This document shows positions 18,078-26,791 of a stretch of 39,291 nt of DNA, in pieces; positions within the stretch are counted from its first letter, which is position 1, and every line of letters begins with the position of its first letter. Position numbers and translations under genes: made by a program. Where the stretch lies: positions 1 through 39,291 of the forward strand of contig JAFQKA010000038.1 of the NCBI GenBank assembly GCA_017397175.1, read 5' to 3'. The notes below the pieces were generated by a model. That model was not told the origin of the DNA. It did not search any database and saw only the letters and a program-made list of their open reading frames with translations. Source of the stretch: Clostridia bacterium. Its GTDB lineage: Bacteria > Bacillota > Clostridia > Oscillospirales > CAG-272.

Positions 18078-20708
18078 TTATTTAAGCATTCCTTCAAGTG
18101 TGGCTTTTGCCGCGTCAAGCGCCTCGTCGGTCTTGGAGATTTCCTTGCCGCCTGCCATTGCGCTGTCGGGACGTCCACCGCCCTTGCCGCCTGTAACTGC
18201 CGCTACGGCACCTACAAGCTTTCCTGCGTGAGCGCCTGCAGCAACTGCATCCTTGCCTGCCGCTGCGATGAAGTTGAGCTTGTCGCCGTTGATGACCGCC
18301 AAAACTGCCACAGCATCTGCGTTGTTAGCCTTGATGTCGTCAGCCAGTGCTCTTGCCGCGTCAAGCTGCATATCGCCCAGCTTTGCTGCAATAAGCTTTA
18401 CCGTGCCCACTGTCTGTGCACTTGCCATAATATCGCCCAGCTTGGAGGAAGCAAGCTTTGCATTCAGAGCTTCGATCTCCTTCTTTGCATCGTGAAGCTC
18501 GCCCTGGATCTGAGCCGCTCTCTTTGCAACGTCCGCGATCTTCTGAACCTTCAGCTCGTTTGCCGTCTCGGCAATGAGTGCGTCCTTTTCGGCAATCAAA
18601 CGGAGAACACCAAGACCCGTAACAGCCTCAATACGGCGCACGCCTGCGGCAACACTGCTCTCGGAGATGATCTTGAACAGACCGATCTTGCCTGTGTTGT
18701 TGCAGTGAGTACCTCCGCAAAGCTCAGTGGAGAACTTGCCCATCTTGACCATACGAACGGTCTTGCCGTACTTCTCACCAAAGAGAGCCATAGCACCGTG
18801 CTGTTTTGCGGTCTCGATGTCGGTTTCCATTGTAACTATATCGTTTGCAACGAGAATATTTGCGTTAACAAGAGCCTCGACTGCCTTGATCTCATCGGAG
18901 GTGAGAGCTGCGAAGTGAGTGAAGTCGAATCTGCAGACCTCATCGTTAACATAAGAGCCTGCCTGTTCAACGTGATTTCCGAGCACCTGACGGAGAGCCG
19001 CCTGGAGCAAGTGAGCCGCCGAGTGGTTGCGGCAGATCGCCTCTCGTCTGGCGTCAATGATGTCAGCGGTAACCGTATCGCCAACCGAAACAGAGCCTTC
19101 GGCAACAGTACAAACGTGAATGTAAACGCCATCTGTCTTCTTTGTGTCGTAAACCTTTGCAAGGAATCCGTCTGCGTAGAGCGTACCCGTGTCACCAACC
19201 TGTCCGCCGCCTTCGCCATAGAAAGGAGTGCGGTCAAGAATGATGGAGCAATCGCCCTCACTTACCGATTCAACGCTTCCTGCGTCTGTAAGAATGGCGA
19301 TGACCTTAGCTTCGCTCTTGTATTCGGTGTAGCCTGTAAATTCAGTCTTTTGGAGGTCGGAGAGCAGAGACTTTGAGGATTCGTCCCAACCGCCGATGTT
19401 AGCTCTTGCCTCTCTCGCTCTCTTTCTCTGCGCCAGCATAAGCTCGGAGAAAGTCTTTTCGTCGATAGAAAGCTTGCTTTCAGCAGCGATCTCGCGTGTC
19501 AGATCAATGGGGAATCCGAATGTGTCGTAAAGCTTGAACACGTCCTCACCGGAGATCGTGTCCGAATTGTCGGCAAGCGCACCGCGGATAAGATCGGAGA
19601 GGATAGAAAGGCCTGCGTCGATGGTAGCGTCAAAGCGCTCCTCCTCAAGGGAAATGACCTTGAGAATGTAGTCTCTCTTTTCGTCAAGCTCGCGGTATGC
19701 GCCCTTGCTTTCCTCAATGGAGGTGGTAACCGTGTCAACGAGGAAGGGGTGGTTGATACCCAGGAGCTTACCGTGACGGCAAGCGCGGCGGATAATACGG
19801 CGAAGCACGTATCCGCGACCCTCATTGGAGGGAATTACTCCGTCGGATATCATGAACATTGCACTTCTTGAGTGGTCGGTAACTACGCGGATAGAGATGT
19901 CGTTTTCGGCATCGTCGCCGTACTTTTTACCGGAGATCTCGCTGACCTTGTCGATAACCTTGCGGATAGTGTCGACCTCGAACATATTGTCAACGCCCTG
20001 CATAACGCAAGCGAGACGCTCAAGACCCATACCCGTATCAATATTTTTCTGCGCCAGCTCGGTATAGTTGCCGTTGCCGTCGTTGTTAAACTGGGAGAAT
20101 ACGTTGTTCCAGATCTCCATGAAGCGGTCGCAGTCGCAGCCAGGCTTGCAATCGGGGGAACCGCAGCCGTACTTTTCACCGCGGTCAAAATAGATCTCGG
20201 AGCAGGGACCGCAGGGGCCTGAACCGTGCTCCCAGAAGTTGTCGGCCTTGCCCAGGCGGACAACGTGTTCACGGGGTACGCCGATCTTGTTTACCCAAAT
20301 GTCGTAAGCCTCCTCGTCGTTTTCGTAAATGGAGGGCCAGAGCAGGTTTTCGGGAATCTCAAGTGTCTTTGTAAGGAACTCCCAAGCCCACGGAATAGCC
20401 TCTTCCTTGAAGTAATCGCCAAAGGAGAAGTTACCCAGCATTTCAAAGAAAGTGCCGTGGCGCGCCGTGTGACCAACTCTTTCAAGGTCGGGTGTTCTGA
20501 TGCACTTCTGGCAGGTGGTAACTCGGTTGCGGGGAGGAGTTTCCTCGCCCGTGAAGAACTTCTTCATAGGAGCCATACCCGAGTTGATAAGCAGAAGGGA
20601 TTTGTCGTTGATAGGAACCAGAGGGTAAGAGGGAAGTCTCAGATGTCCCTTTGATTCAAAGAAAGCGAGATATTTTTCTCTCAGATCGTTGAGTGATGTC
20701 CAAACCAT
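18078..20708 (-). CDS. alaS: Alanyl-tRNA synthetase
   Basis: Cytoplasmic class II synthetase of 876 residues that charges tRNA-Ala and edits mischarged serine and glycine. Near the N-terminus are the class II core elements (MAPMKKFFTGEETPP, RHGTFFEMLGNFSFGDYFK), and a cysteine-rich CGSPDCKPGCDCD segment follows near 187. The editing site shows HSAAHLLQ near 560 and CGGTHCNNTG near 663. The C-Ala domain ends with the glycine-rich GGKGGGRPDSAMAGG. Length and order are standard. Start MVWTSL has AAAGGTG upstream and its own consensus promoter. The leader is only ~36 nt, too short for a T-box. Confidence 0.98.
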   Translation of the reverse strand: MVWTSLNDLREKYLAFFESKGHLRLPSYPLVPINDKSLLLINSGMAPMKKFFTGEETPPRNRVTTCQKCIRTPDLERVGHTARHGTFFEMLGNFSFGDYFKEEAIPWAWEFLTKTLEIPENLLWPSIYENDEEAYDIWVNKIGVPREHVVRLGKADNFWEHGSGPCGPCSEIYFDRGEKYGCGSPDCKPGCDCDRFMEIWNNVFSQFNNDGNGNYTELAQKNIDTGMGLERLACVMQGVDNMFEVDTIRKVIDKVSEISGKKYGDDAENDISIRVVTDHSRSAMFMISDGVIPSNEGRGYVLRRIIRRACRHGKLLGINHPFLVDTVTTSIEESKGAYRELDEKRDYILKVISLEEERFDATIDAGLSILSDLIRGALADNSDTISGEDVFKLYDTFGFPIDLTREIAAESKLSIDEKTFSELMLAQRKRAREARANIGGWDESSKSLLSDLQKTEFTGYTEYKSEAKVIAILTDAGSVESVSEGDCSIILDRTPFYGEGGGQVGDTGTLYADGFLAKVYDTKKTDGVYIHVCTVAEGSVSVGDTVTADIIDARREAICRNHSAAHLLQAALRQVLGNHVEQAGSYVNDEVCRFDFTHFAALTSDEIKAVEALVNANILVANDIVTMETDIETAKQHGAMALFGEKYGKTVRMVKMGKFSTELCGGTHCNNTGKIGLFKIISESSVAAGVRRIEAVTGLGVLRLIAEKDALIAETANELKVQKIADVAKRAAQIQGELHDAKKEIEALNAKLASSKLGDIMASAQTVGTVKLIAAKLGDMQLDAARALADDIKANNADAVAVLAVINGDKLNFIAAAGKDAVAAGAHAGKLVGAVAAVTGGKGGGRPDSAMAGGKEISKTDEALDAAKATLEGMLK

Positions 20709-20750
20709 ATTTATTCGTCACCTTTCAGGTAAAATTTTAATATTCGTATA

Positions 20751-20779
20751 ATTATAACACTCTTGTCAGTTTATGTCAA
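20751..20779 (-). promoter_or_regulatory. Consensus promoter of alaS
   Basis: Read on minus: TTGACA (20779-20774), 17-bp spacer, TATAAT (20756-20751), both full consensus, with an extended-10 TG. Confidence 0.9.
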
Positions 20780-20790
20780 GAATAATTTGC

Positions 20791-21639
20791 TCAGTCGAAG
20801 GCGTGAAGCGCGGCGCCGATTACGGTGCCGAATTGTGAATTTTCGGGAATAATAAACTTGACTCCAAAGGCTGCTTCAAGTCCCTCGAACACACGGCGAA
20901 CGTGAGGCATGGTAGTCAGATTGCCGGTCAGCACGATTTCTTTTATGGAGTGAGAGCGAGCGGCGAAGATCGCGGTGGTGGCGATGGTTTCCGCGACCAT
21001 GTTCACAATTCCGAGCGCGATGTCCGAGCTGGTTGCGATGTCGCTGACGTTACCGAAGTTAGCGGCGGTCAGCTCCTCGTTCATTCCGGGGTATTTTTTT
21101 GCAAGATCCTTGACGCGGAGGTCGATGTTATTCAGATCGCCGGTCTCGCAAAGCTCCTCGATGTGCTCAATGGTGTCGACACCCAAAATCTTTTTGGAAA
21201 GTCCGATGAGCGTACCGCCTCCAACACCCGTACCGCCCATGTAGTCGGTAATAACGCCGCCGTCGGAGGTGGCCTTTGCGTGAATTATGGCAGTACCGGT
21301 TCCGAGGCTGACCACGATAGTCTCGTTAAGTCCCGAGAGGTAAAGACCGCCCTTGCCGATGCTCGAAAATTCGGGGACGCTCTTGCATTTGAGAGTGTAG
21401 AGGGGACGGTCGATGTGCGAGGAGCCGACCCCTGTCATCATGACCTGTTCGATGTCGTCAAGCGCGAGCCCGTTTTCCATTGTGAATTTTCCAAGCGCTC
21501 CGTATATTGAGGTTATAGGGTCTGTCGCGCGAACAAAAATGGGGGCGATAAGCCGATGTGATTTATTTTGTCTGTTGACGTCAAATCCCACGATCTTTGT
21601 GGTGCTTCCGCCAACGTCGATTCCGATTACAACTCCCAT
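20791..21639 (-). CDS. coaW: Type II pantothenate kinase-like protein
   Basis: 282-residue ASKHA-fold kinase predicted to phosphorylate pantothenate, the first step of coenzyme A synthesis. Visible are the phosphate loops GIDVGGSTTKIVGF at the N-terminus and VVSLGTGTAIIHA in the middle, the glycine-rich GGTGVGGGTLIGLS, and a late EIVLTGNLTTMPHVR. The start at MGVVIG is chosen because AAGGAGG lies just upstream; the upstream methionine would place the ribosome site inside the coding region. It has a full-consensus promoter. No terminator separates it from alaS, whose -35 begins only 11 bases after this stop, so some read-through is plausible. Confidence 0.87.
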   Translation of the reverse strand: MGVVIGIDVGGSTTKIVGFDVNRQNKSHRLIAPIFVRATDPITSIYGALGKFTMENGLALDDIEQVMMTGVGSSHIDRPLYTLKCKSVPEFSSIGKGGLYLSGLNETIVVSLGTGTAIIHAKATSDGGVITDYMGGTGVGGGTLIGLSKKILGVDTIEHIEELCETGDLNNIDLRVKDLAKKYPGMNEELTAANFGNVSDIATSSDIALGIVNMVAETIATTAIFAARSHSIKEIVLTGNLTTMPHVRRVFEGLEAAFGVKFIIPENSQFGTVIGAALHAFD

Positions 21640-21679
21640 AGCTTCCTCCTTGAGCATAATAATCCATTATATCTTTATA

Positions 21680-21708
21680 ATTATAGCACAACAAGACCAC
21701 CGTGTCAA
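21680..21708 (-). promoter_or_regulatory. Consensus promoter of coaW
   Basis: Read on minus: TTGACA (21708-21703), 17-bp spacer, TATAAT (21685-21680), with an extended-10 TGC. Confidence 0.9.
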
Positions 21709-21751
21709 GTTTTTGACGACAAAAGAAGCGTTTTTGCGGGAAGTGAGCATC

Positions 21752-21784
21752 AAAAAACTGCCCTCGGCGGTCAGCAGAGGGCAG
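21752..21784 (-). terminator. Terminator of the LRR/dockerin gene
   Basis: 8-bp stem CTGCCCTC/GAGGGCAG followed on minus by a T-run. Confidence 0.8.
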
Positions 21785-21803
21785 AGAAGTGTTGTTTTGA
21801 GGT

Positions 21804-23675
21804 TTAACCTAAAGTTACGTCCCAGCCTGCCAAGAACTGAGCAAGAAGAACCGCGTCAATAGAGTTGATCTCTCCGTCGCCGTTGCAGTCGGCGGCATTT
21901 TCGTTGAATTGGACGTCCCAGTTTGCGAGAAGCTGCGCAAGAAGAACAGCGTCTTTTGCATTTATTGCGCCATCGTTATTGATATCACAATATAGAATCT
22001 TTTCCCATATTGCGTACAGATTTAACTCTTCATTAGTGGAATATGTATCACCGGGTGCGTATACGATTTCTCCGTTGACTTCTGTAGCCCAGCCTTGGAA
22101 GATATATCCTTTGAGCGTGGGTATTTCGGTATAGATAATATAATCATACCAATGAAATTTTACATCCGTCTTTGTATTTTCTTCGGAAATAAAGTAAGTT
22201 ATTTTATATGTGGTGACTTCCCATACAGCGTAGAGTGTGGTGTCCGCATTTATTTTAAAAGAGTCGCCGGGGCTATATAAAGTACCGCTTCCGTCAGAAT
22301 CTGTAGCCCAACCCAAGAACGTGTATCCTTCTTTTACGGGAATTACGCTTGTTATGGTTAAACTTTGGCCGTATGTTTTAATTTGAGCGTCAGGAGTTCC
22401 CGAACCTCCGTTAGCATCATACGATATCGTGAATGTATTTATTGCCCATACTGCATAAAGTGTTATGTCAGCATTGAGCGTATATATGCCGCCGGGGGAG
22501 TATACGACGTCACCGTTAGAGTTTGTTGCCCAGCCTAAAAATGTATATCCGGTTCTTGTTGGGATCGAACTGCTAAGAGTAAGGTCTATATTGTGTGTCT
22601 TTGTCTGAGCCGAAGGTTGTCGCGTACCACCGTTGGCGTTGTACGTCACCTTATACGTATTTAACTCCCATACGGCGTAAAGTGTCACGTTGGCATTGGC
22701 TGTGTATGACTCGCCGGCAGAATATACGACACCACCGTCAGCTCTCGTTGCCCAGCCTTTGAAAGTATAGTCCGATTTTGTCGGAATCGTATTGCTGAGA
22801 GTTAAGGTTTTTCCGTATTTTTTGACTTGGGTGGCGGGTGCTCCCGAGCCTCCGTTAGCATTGTAACTTACCGTATACGTTATATCGTCTAAATATACTT
22901 TCGTATAGTCATCGTCGTCAAAATAACTGTCGGCGGTGCTATTGCGATAAAGACGAATTGTATTCAGCTTGCTGCAAGCAGCAAACACAGAGTATTCAAA
23001 TGTAACATTTTCCGTTAAAAAAGTCACACTGCTAAGATTTTCGCAATAGGCAAACGCCCAGCTTTCGACAACACTAACACTTGCGGGGATTGTTATGTTC
23101 GTCAAACTATCGCAATGATAAAATGCGTCATACCCAATGCTTGAAACGTTGTTCCCTATGGTCACAGTGGTGAGGCTTTCACAGTGTTGAAAAGTATAAT
23201 CACCAATACTTGTTATACCAATCGGTATGTTTATCTGAGTTAGGCTACTGCAGTCTCTGAATGCAGAATTATCAATGCTTATAACGCTATCAGGAATTTT
23301 TGCGCTCGTAAGGCTACTGCACTTATAAAACGCGAACTCGCCGATTTGTGTAACGCTATTCGGAATAGTTACCTTCGTGAGGTTGCTGCAGTTATCAAAC
23401 GCCCATTCTCCTATGCTTGTTAAACCGTATTTTATATCTACGGTCTTTATGTCAGATCTATATGAATTCCAAGGTGGATCACGTGTAACCGTATAATTTT
23501 TCATTTTTCCCGTGCCGCTTATCGTCAAAACACCTGAGGACGTGTTTAACGACCAGCTTACGTTATCTCCGCAAGTGCCCGAATAAAATTCTGCCGAAAC
23601 AGTGATGGCAAACATCGTTATCAAAAGGACTATTGTTATTAAAATGAGAAATAGCTTCGAACAGTTCTTTTTCAT
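21804..23675 (-). CDS. Secreted BspA-like LRR, InlB-repeat and dockerin protein
   Basis: 623-residue exported protein with no recognised catalytic domain, probably a binding or adhesion component attached through its dockerin. A signal peptide (hydrophobic core then VSAEF) leads into a WSLNTSSGVLTISGTGKM module, then LRR_5 repeats of the form IGEWAFDNCSNLTKVTIPNSV (~75-260). Four InlB B-repeat-like units follow, each with YxANGGxGxP, YTFxGWAT and TLYAVW. The C-terminus is a type I dockerin with two calcium loops, DINNDGAINAKDAVLLAQLL and DCNGDGEINSIDAVLLAQFL. The start at 23675 has GGAGG 5 nt upstream. A long structured leader precedes it. The gene is more AT-rich than its neighbours. Confidence 0.9.
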   Translation of the reverse strand: MKKNCSKLFLILITIVLLITMFAITVSAEFYSGTCGDNVSWSLNTSSGVLTISGTGKMKNYTVTRDPPWNSYRSDIKTVDIKYGLTSIGEWAFDNCSNLTKVTIPNSVTQIGEFAFYKCSSLTSAKIPDSVISIDNSAFRDCSSLTQINIPIGITSIGDYTFQHCESLTTVTIGNNVSSIGYDAFYHCDSLTNITIPASVSVVESWAFAYCENLSSVTFLTENVTFEYSVFAACSKLNTIRLYRNSTADSYFDDDDYTKVYLDDITYTVSYNANGGSGAPATQVKKYGKTLTLSNTIPTKSDYTFKGWATRADGGVVYSAGESYTANANVTLYAVWELNTYKVTYNANGGTRQPSAQTKTHNIDLTLSSSIPTRTGYTFLGWATNSNGDVVYSPGGIYTLNADITLYAVWAINTFTISYDANGGSGTPDAQIKTYGQSLTITSVIPVKEGYTFLGWATDSDGSGTLYSPGDSFKINADTTLYAVWEVTTYKITYFISEENTKTDVKFHWYDYIIYTEIPTLKGYIFQGWATEVNGEIVYAPGDTYSTNEELNLYAIWEKILYCDINNDGAINAKDAVLLAQLLANWDVQFNENAADCNGDGEINSIDAVLLAQFLAGWDVTLG

Positions 23676-23685
23676 GTTTTCCTCC

Positions 23686-23909
23686 AAAATAAAAAGTGCG
23701 CCCACCGAAGCGGACGCACAAAAACGCAAACTCCGATAGTTGCCAAACTAACCCTATGCGAAAAAGAGTGTTGCACACTAATAATCACGATAAGAGGAAT
23801 TTGCATTTTATCAAATCCATCGAGATTATTTTTCGCAACAAAAGCAAGACTATCCTTAAAATTAAAGATAGCACACCCATTTTTCGCATTATTAAGTTAG
23901 TTTGGCAAT
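23686..23909 (-). ncRNA. Structured leader RNA with three-way junction and terminator, candidate riboswitch/attenuator
   Basis: The minus-strand transcript from the promoter at 23913-23941 folds into nested helices that I paired by hand. P1a is 13 bp (23896-23908 with 23740-23752) and starts at the expected RNA 5' end. P1b is 10 bp (23880-23889 with 23756-23765). Hairpin P2 is at 23850-23871. P3 is a stacked arm: 23835-23840 with 23769-23774, 23824-23830 with 23780-23786, 23819-23822 with 23788-23791, and 23812-23818 with 23796-23803. A 10-bp hairpin with UUCG loop (23696-23719) and a T-rich tract follow. The ribosome site of the dockerin gene comes next. I recognise no known class. A 6S-like independent RNA is the main alternative. 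Confidence 0.6.
23696..23719 (-). terminator. UUCG-capped terminator hairpin inside the dockerin-gene leader
   Basis: On minus GTGCGTCCGC pairs fully (two G-U pairs) with GTGGGCGCAC around TTCG, followed by TTTTTATTTT and then directly GGAGG. On plus there is no T-run, so it acts for minus transcripts only. Confidence 0.8.
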
Positions 23910-23912
23910 ATC

Positions 23913-23941
23913 ATTCTACCCCGAATTTTTGCGTTTGTCAA
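23913..23941 (-). promoter_or_regulatory. Promoter of the structured leader RNA and dockerin gene
   Basis: Read on minus: TTGACA (23941-23936), 17-bp spacer, TAGAAT (23918-23913). Predicted start lies near 23906-23909, at the first base of P1a. Confidence 0.8.
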
Positions 23942-23951
23942 TACTTATAAA

Positions 23952-23983
23952 CAAAAATCCCCGACGGAGCTTCCGTCGGGGAT
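23952..23983 (-). terminator. Terminator of the LTA-synthase-like gene
   Basis: 12-bp stem ATCCCCGACGGA/TCCGTCGGGGAT with T-run on minus. Confidence 0.9.
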
Positions 23984-23988
23984 CGGTT

Positions 23989-26130
23989 TTATCCAAAAAG
24001 CTTGTCGTAATAATCGACTTCAAGTGCGGTCTTTGAGAAATAGATCTTATAAGAAACTATGCTCTTGATCCGCTTGATGTAGTCATCATCGGGCATTTCG
24101 TAGCCCTCGTAGGGGGTGAACTTGCCCGTTCGGCTGTTATAAAAGCCACGTTCGGTCTTCCAGGAGTAGTCGGTCCAGCAGACAAGCGCCTCCGTACCTG
24201 AGAAAACGTCGCGACCTGCCAAGAGTCTCGAATCAAACTCAACTCCGAAAAGGTTCAGCAGGGTAGGGAGGATATCAACGCTGTAGGTGGGCGCGTCGAT
24301 GACGATCTTTTCCTCCATCTTCTCAAACGCTCCGCTCCACATGATAAGACGGGAATGGTCGCGCTCGGCGTAGTTCTGATATGTGTAGCCGTAAAGCTCG
24401 GTCACGTAGTCCTCGGTGTTGCCAAATGAGCCGTTTTCAAGTCCGTAGGGGTAATGGTCGGAGGAGAGGACTATCAGCGTATCGTCCGCAATTCCTGCTT
24501 CCTCAAGCCTCTGCACGAGATATGCCATTGCCTTTTCAAGCTCGATCTGGGAAGCGTGGTAAGCCTTTATGGTCTCGGATGCATCCATGTCCGCTACGGC
24601 ATCCTTGTTTCTTTTTGACATGCTGTTGCCTGTCCAGCTGTAGTTACAGTGGCCGCTGACGGTCATGTAATAAACGCTGAAGGGCTGGTGGTCGATGTAC
24701 CAATCCACCGTGGTCTCCATCATTTCAAGGTCGCTCTGAGGCCACTTGTTGCTCACACCCACCTCAATGCCGTTGCCGTATCCGATAAACTTCTCATAAC
24801 CGAAATTCTCGTGGGTCAGATTACGGCTGTAATAGGTGTAGCTGTTGTTGTGGAAGGCGCGGGAGAAATAGCCCTCGCGCATAAGTGAGTTGCCGATGGT
24901 CATGTACATATTTTTGTCGGCGGTCGCCTTGACTCCCTTAACACCGCCCATGGGGATAAGTCCCGTCAAGATCGATGCTTCGCCTGTCAGGGTACTTCCA
25001 CCCCAAACGGGCTGATAGTAGTCTGTGAAGTTTACACCGTTATTGGCCAATCTGTACAGTGTGGGAGTGCGTATGGGGTCGATCACCTCTGCCGAGAATC
25101 CCTCCGCGGCGATAAGAATAAGGTTTTTACCCTTGAACATTCCCGTAAACTCGTTCTGATAGGAGCCGCTGAGGGTTGAGATTCCTTGGTGAAGTTTTGC
25201 AACCGTTTTGTTTTTTTCGCTTTCGGACAGTGCGGCGAAATCAATATCCTTCAGCTCGTTGCGCTCGTAGACCTTGGGCGGTGCGGGCGGATTATCCTCT
25301 CCGCCTGTATCGGTGCTCGGTTCCGTGTCAACGGGGGGCTGTTCTTCTTCAAGACCTGCCACCGGGGGCACGTAATCGTCCCCTCCAAAGCCCCCAAAGG
25401 TGTCAAGGAGCAGGCTGTTTCCGAGACCGAAGCAGTTTACCGACGCATCATATAGGTATTGCGCGCCCATTTTTTCCCGTCCTGACGGACTGGCGGCGAT
25501 GGTGCCTATGCAGATAAGCTCTGTGGCAAGTGCGAGAGCGACCATAGCAAGCGGAAAATTTCCGCGAAGCCGTCGCAGATTCATCTTTTTTGCCGCCAGG
25601 ACCGCAAAAGCGATCAAGGGCATGAAATAGAGGAGTATTATCCACCATCCCGAGGCGATTATTGTGAAAAATTCATTGGTAAAGGTTCCGACCGCGTTGG
25701 TTGATTCCGAGAGCAGGGATTTGAAGGTCATAAAGACCTGGAAGCTCTGGCGAACGAAATATTGTACCAAAAAAAGAACGGCACCAAGTGCAAAATACGT
25801 GTACGCGTAGATCTTTCTTGCGGTAAGATTTGGTATCATGCTGTAGATCCCGCCGAAAAGAAGACCGGCGGCGGCACCCGTAAGAATAAGATAGAGAGGG
25901 GTCAGGGTAAGACCGTTTCGTCCGACGAGAAGATATAAAAGCAGTTCCCAATAAATGGCGGCCGCTACCGAGCAATGCCAAAAAGCGATTCTGCCGATTC
26001 CTGTGGGCTTTTTGGGGGTAGATGGCGTTCTGCGCACGTTTCCGCTTGGTGTCGGGCGGTTATTTATATTTGACTGCGCGCGGCTGCGAGACGCGCCTGT
26101 TGCGTTTCTGTTCTGATTATTTTGATTCAT
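23989..26130 (-). CDS. LTA synthase-like membrane sulfatase-family enzyme
   Basis: 713-residue membrane protein of the LtaS/sulfatase superfamily, likely transferring glycerol-phosphate or a related group to an envelope polymer outside the membrane. A polar Asn/Arg-rich cytoplasmic tail (~1-45) precedes five predicted transmembrane helices (~48-215). A Pro/Glu/Asp-rich linker leads to the extracellular domain from ~345. Metal-site candidates are Glu in LIAAEGFSAE, Asp-His in LSSDHYPYG and His in VSGHCNY; the nucleophile should be a Thr in GGSTLTGEAS. The start has CAGGAG upstream. A TATAAT lies at 26171-26166, but no good -35 was found. The donor and product cannot be told from sequence. Confidence 0.85.
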   Translation of the reverse strand: MNQNNQNRNATGASRSRAQSNINNRPTPSGNVRRTPSTPKKPTGIGRIAFWHCSVAAAIYWELLLYLLVGRNGLTLTPLYLILTGAAAGLLFGGIYSMIPNLTARKIYAYTYFALGAVLFLVQYFVRQSFQVFMTFKSLLSESTNAVGTFTNEFFTIIASGWWIILLYFMPLIAFAVLAAKKMNLRRLRGNFPLAMVALALATELICIGTIAASPSGREKMGAQYLYDASVNCFGLGNSLLLDTFGGFGGDDYVPPVAGLEEEQPPVDTEPSTDTGGEDNPPAPPKVYERNELKDIDFAALSESEKNKTVAKLHQGISTLSGSYQNEFTGMFKGKNLILIAAEGFSAEVIDPIRTPTLYRLANNGVNFTDYYQPVWGGSTLTGEASILTGLIPMGGVKGVKATADKNMYMTIGNSLMREGYFSRAFHNNSYTYYSRNLTHENFGYEKFIGYGNGIEVGVSNKWPQSDLEMMETTVDWYIDHQPFSVYYMTVSGHCNYSWTGNSMSKRNKDAVADMDASETIKAYHASQIELEKAMAYLVQRLEEAGIADDTLIVLSSDHYPYGLENGSFGNTEDYVTELYGYTYQNYAERDHSRLIMWSGAFEKMEEKIVIDAPTYSVDILPTLLNLFGVEFDSRLLAGRDVFSGTEALVCWTDYSWKTERGFYNSRTGKFTPYEGYEMPDDDYIKRIKSIVSYKIYFSKTALEVDYYDKLFG

Positions 26131-26207
26131 ATGTGATCTCCTGACGAAGAATTTTTGCCTCTGTAATTATAACACGGAAAAGAGTGCGTTTTGTTACATA
26201 AATGTGA

Positions 26208-26235
26208 AAAAAAGCGGGAAAAATCCCGCTTTTTT
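26208..26235 (-). terminator. smpB terminator
   Basis: 12-bp stem AAAAAAGCGGGA/TCCCGCTTTTTT, T-run on minus; it overlaps the smpB stop codon. Confidence 0.8.
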
Positions 26236-26711
26236 CAGAAATCTGCGTTTTTATTTTTACTGTACCGCTCAATATTTCTTTCGCTGTCACGTTTTGCCTG
26301 TGAATCCCGCTTGTCGTAAAGCTTTTTACCTCGGCAAAGACCCAGCTCCACCTTGACGTAAGATCCGCTGAAATAGAGGGAAAGAGGAATTACTGAAAAT
26401 CCCTTTTGACCCACCTGACCGTGCAGCTTCATGATCTCTCTTTTGTGCATGAGGAGCTTGCGGTCGCGCAGGGGATCGCGGTTAAAAATGTTGCCCTGCT
26501 CGTAGGGACTGATGTGTATACCTGTGGCGAAGATCTCGCCGCCTTTTATTTCGCAATAGGAATCCTTGAGGTTTACCTGACCTGCGCGGAGACTTTTGAC
26601 TTCTGTACCGAAAAGCTGGATTCCCGCTTCGTATTTTTCGTCAACGAAATAATCGTGGTATGCCTTTTTGTTTTGGGCAATTATTTTTCTTCCCGTGTTT
26701 TTGTCAGCCAA
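26235..26711 (-). CDS. smpB: SsrA-binding protein SmpB
   Basis: 158-residue partner of tmRNA in rescue of stalled ribosomes. The beta-barrel and tail are clear: [29 protein letters not shown], the conserved [21 protein letters not shown], and a basic C-terminal tail ([15 protein letters not shown]). The start is taken as TTG at 26711 because GGGAGG sits at the right distance and the length then fits the family; an upstream ATG would give an unlikely extension. It lies directly downstream of tRNA-Leu(CAG) with no clear promoter between, so it may be expressed by read-through of the tRNA transcript. The tmRNA gene is not in this window. Confidence 0.95.
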   Translation of the reverse strand: MADKNTGRKIIAQNKKAYHDYFVDEKYEAGIQLFGTEVKSLRAGQVNLKDSYCEIKGGEIFATGIHISPYEQGNIFNRDPLRDRKLLMHKREIMKLHGQVGQKGFSVIPLSLYFSGSYVKVELGLCRGKKLYDKRDSQAKRDSERNIERYSKNKNADF

Positions 26712-26760
26712 ATCCTCACCTCCCACATGACAAAATTCGAAAATCCCCAAAGGGTAAAAT

Positions 26761-26790
26761 TACCGAGAAGCGCTATTGCACTTCTCGGTA
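26761..26790 (-). terminator. Terminator-like hairpin between tRNA-Leu(CAG) and smpB
   Basis: Stem TACCGAGAAG/CTTCTCGGTA with a 10-nt loop; only a weak T-tract follows on minus, consistent with partial read-through into smpB. Confidence 0.55.
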
Positions 26791-26791
26791 C

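Noticed and set aside
18000..19376. 458-codon open frame on the plus strand
   Set aside because: It lies wholly opposite alaS and the M28/alaS junction, has Cys/Leu/Val-rich low-information content, and no ribosome site; it is a reverse-strand shadow of a conserved gene.
20709..20750. T-box leader for alaS
   Set aside because: The predicted transcript leader is only about 36 nt and lacks T-box elements.
22000..22900. Regular repeats that might be a CRISPR array
   Set aside because: They are coding InlB-type protein repeats of ~70 residues, not short palindromic repeats with unique spacers.
23740..23908. MITE or small transposable element explaining the inverted repeat
   Set aside because: Kept only as an alternative: no target duplication was seen, and the helices are nested exactly between a promoter and a terminator.
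23696..23950. 84-codon open frame on plus overlapping the structured leader
   Set aside because: No ribosome site, unlikely composition, and it covers the helices and promoter of the minus-strand RNA.
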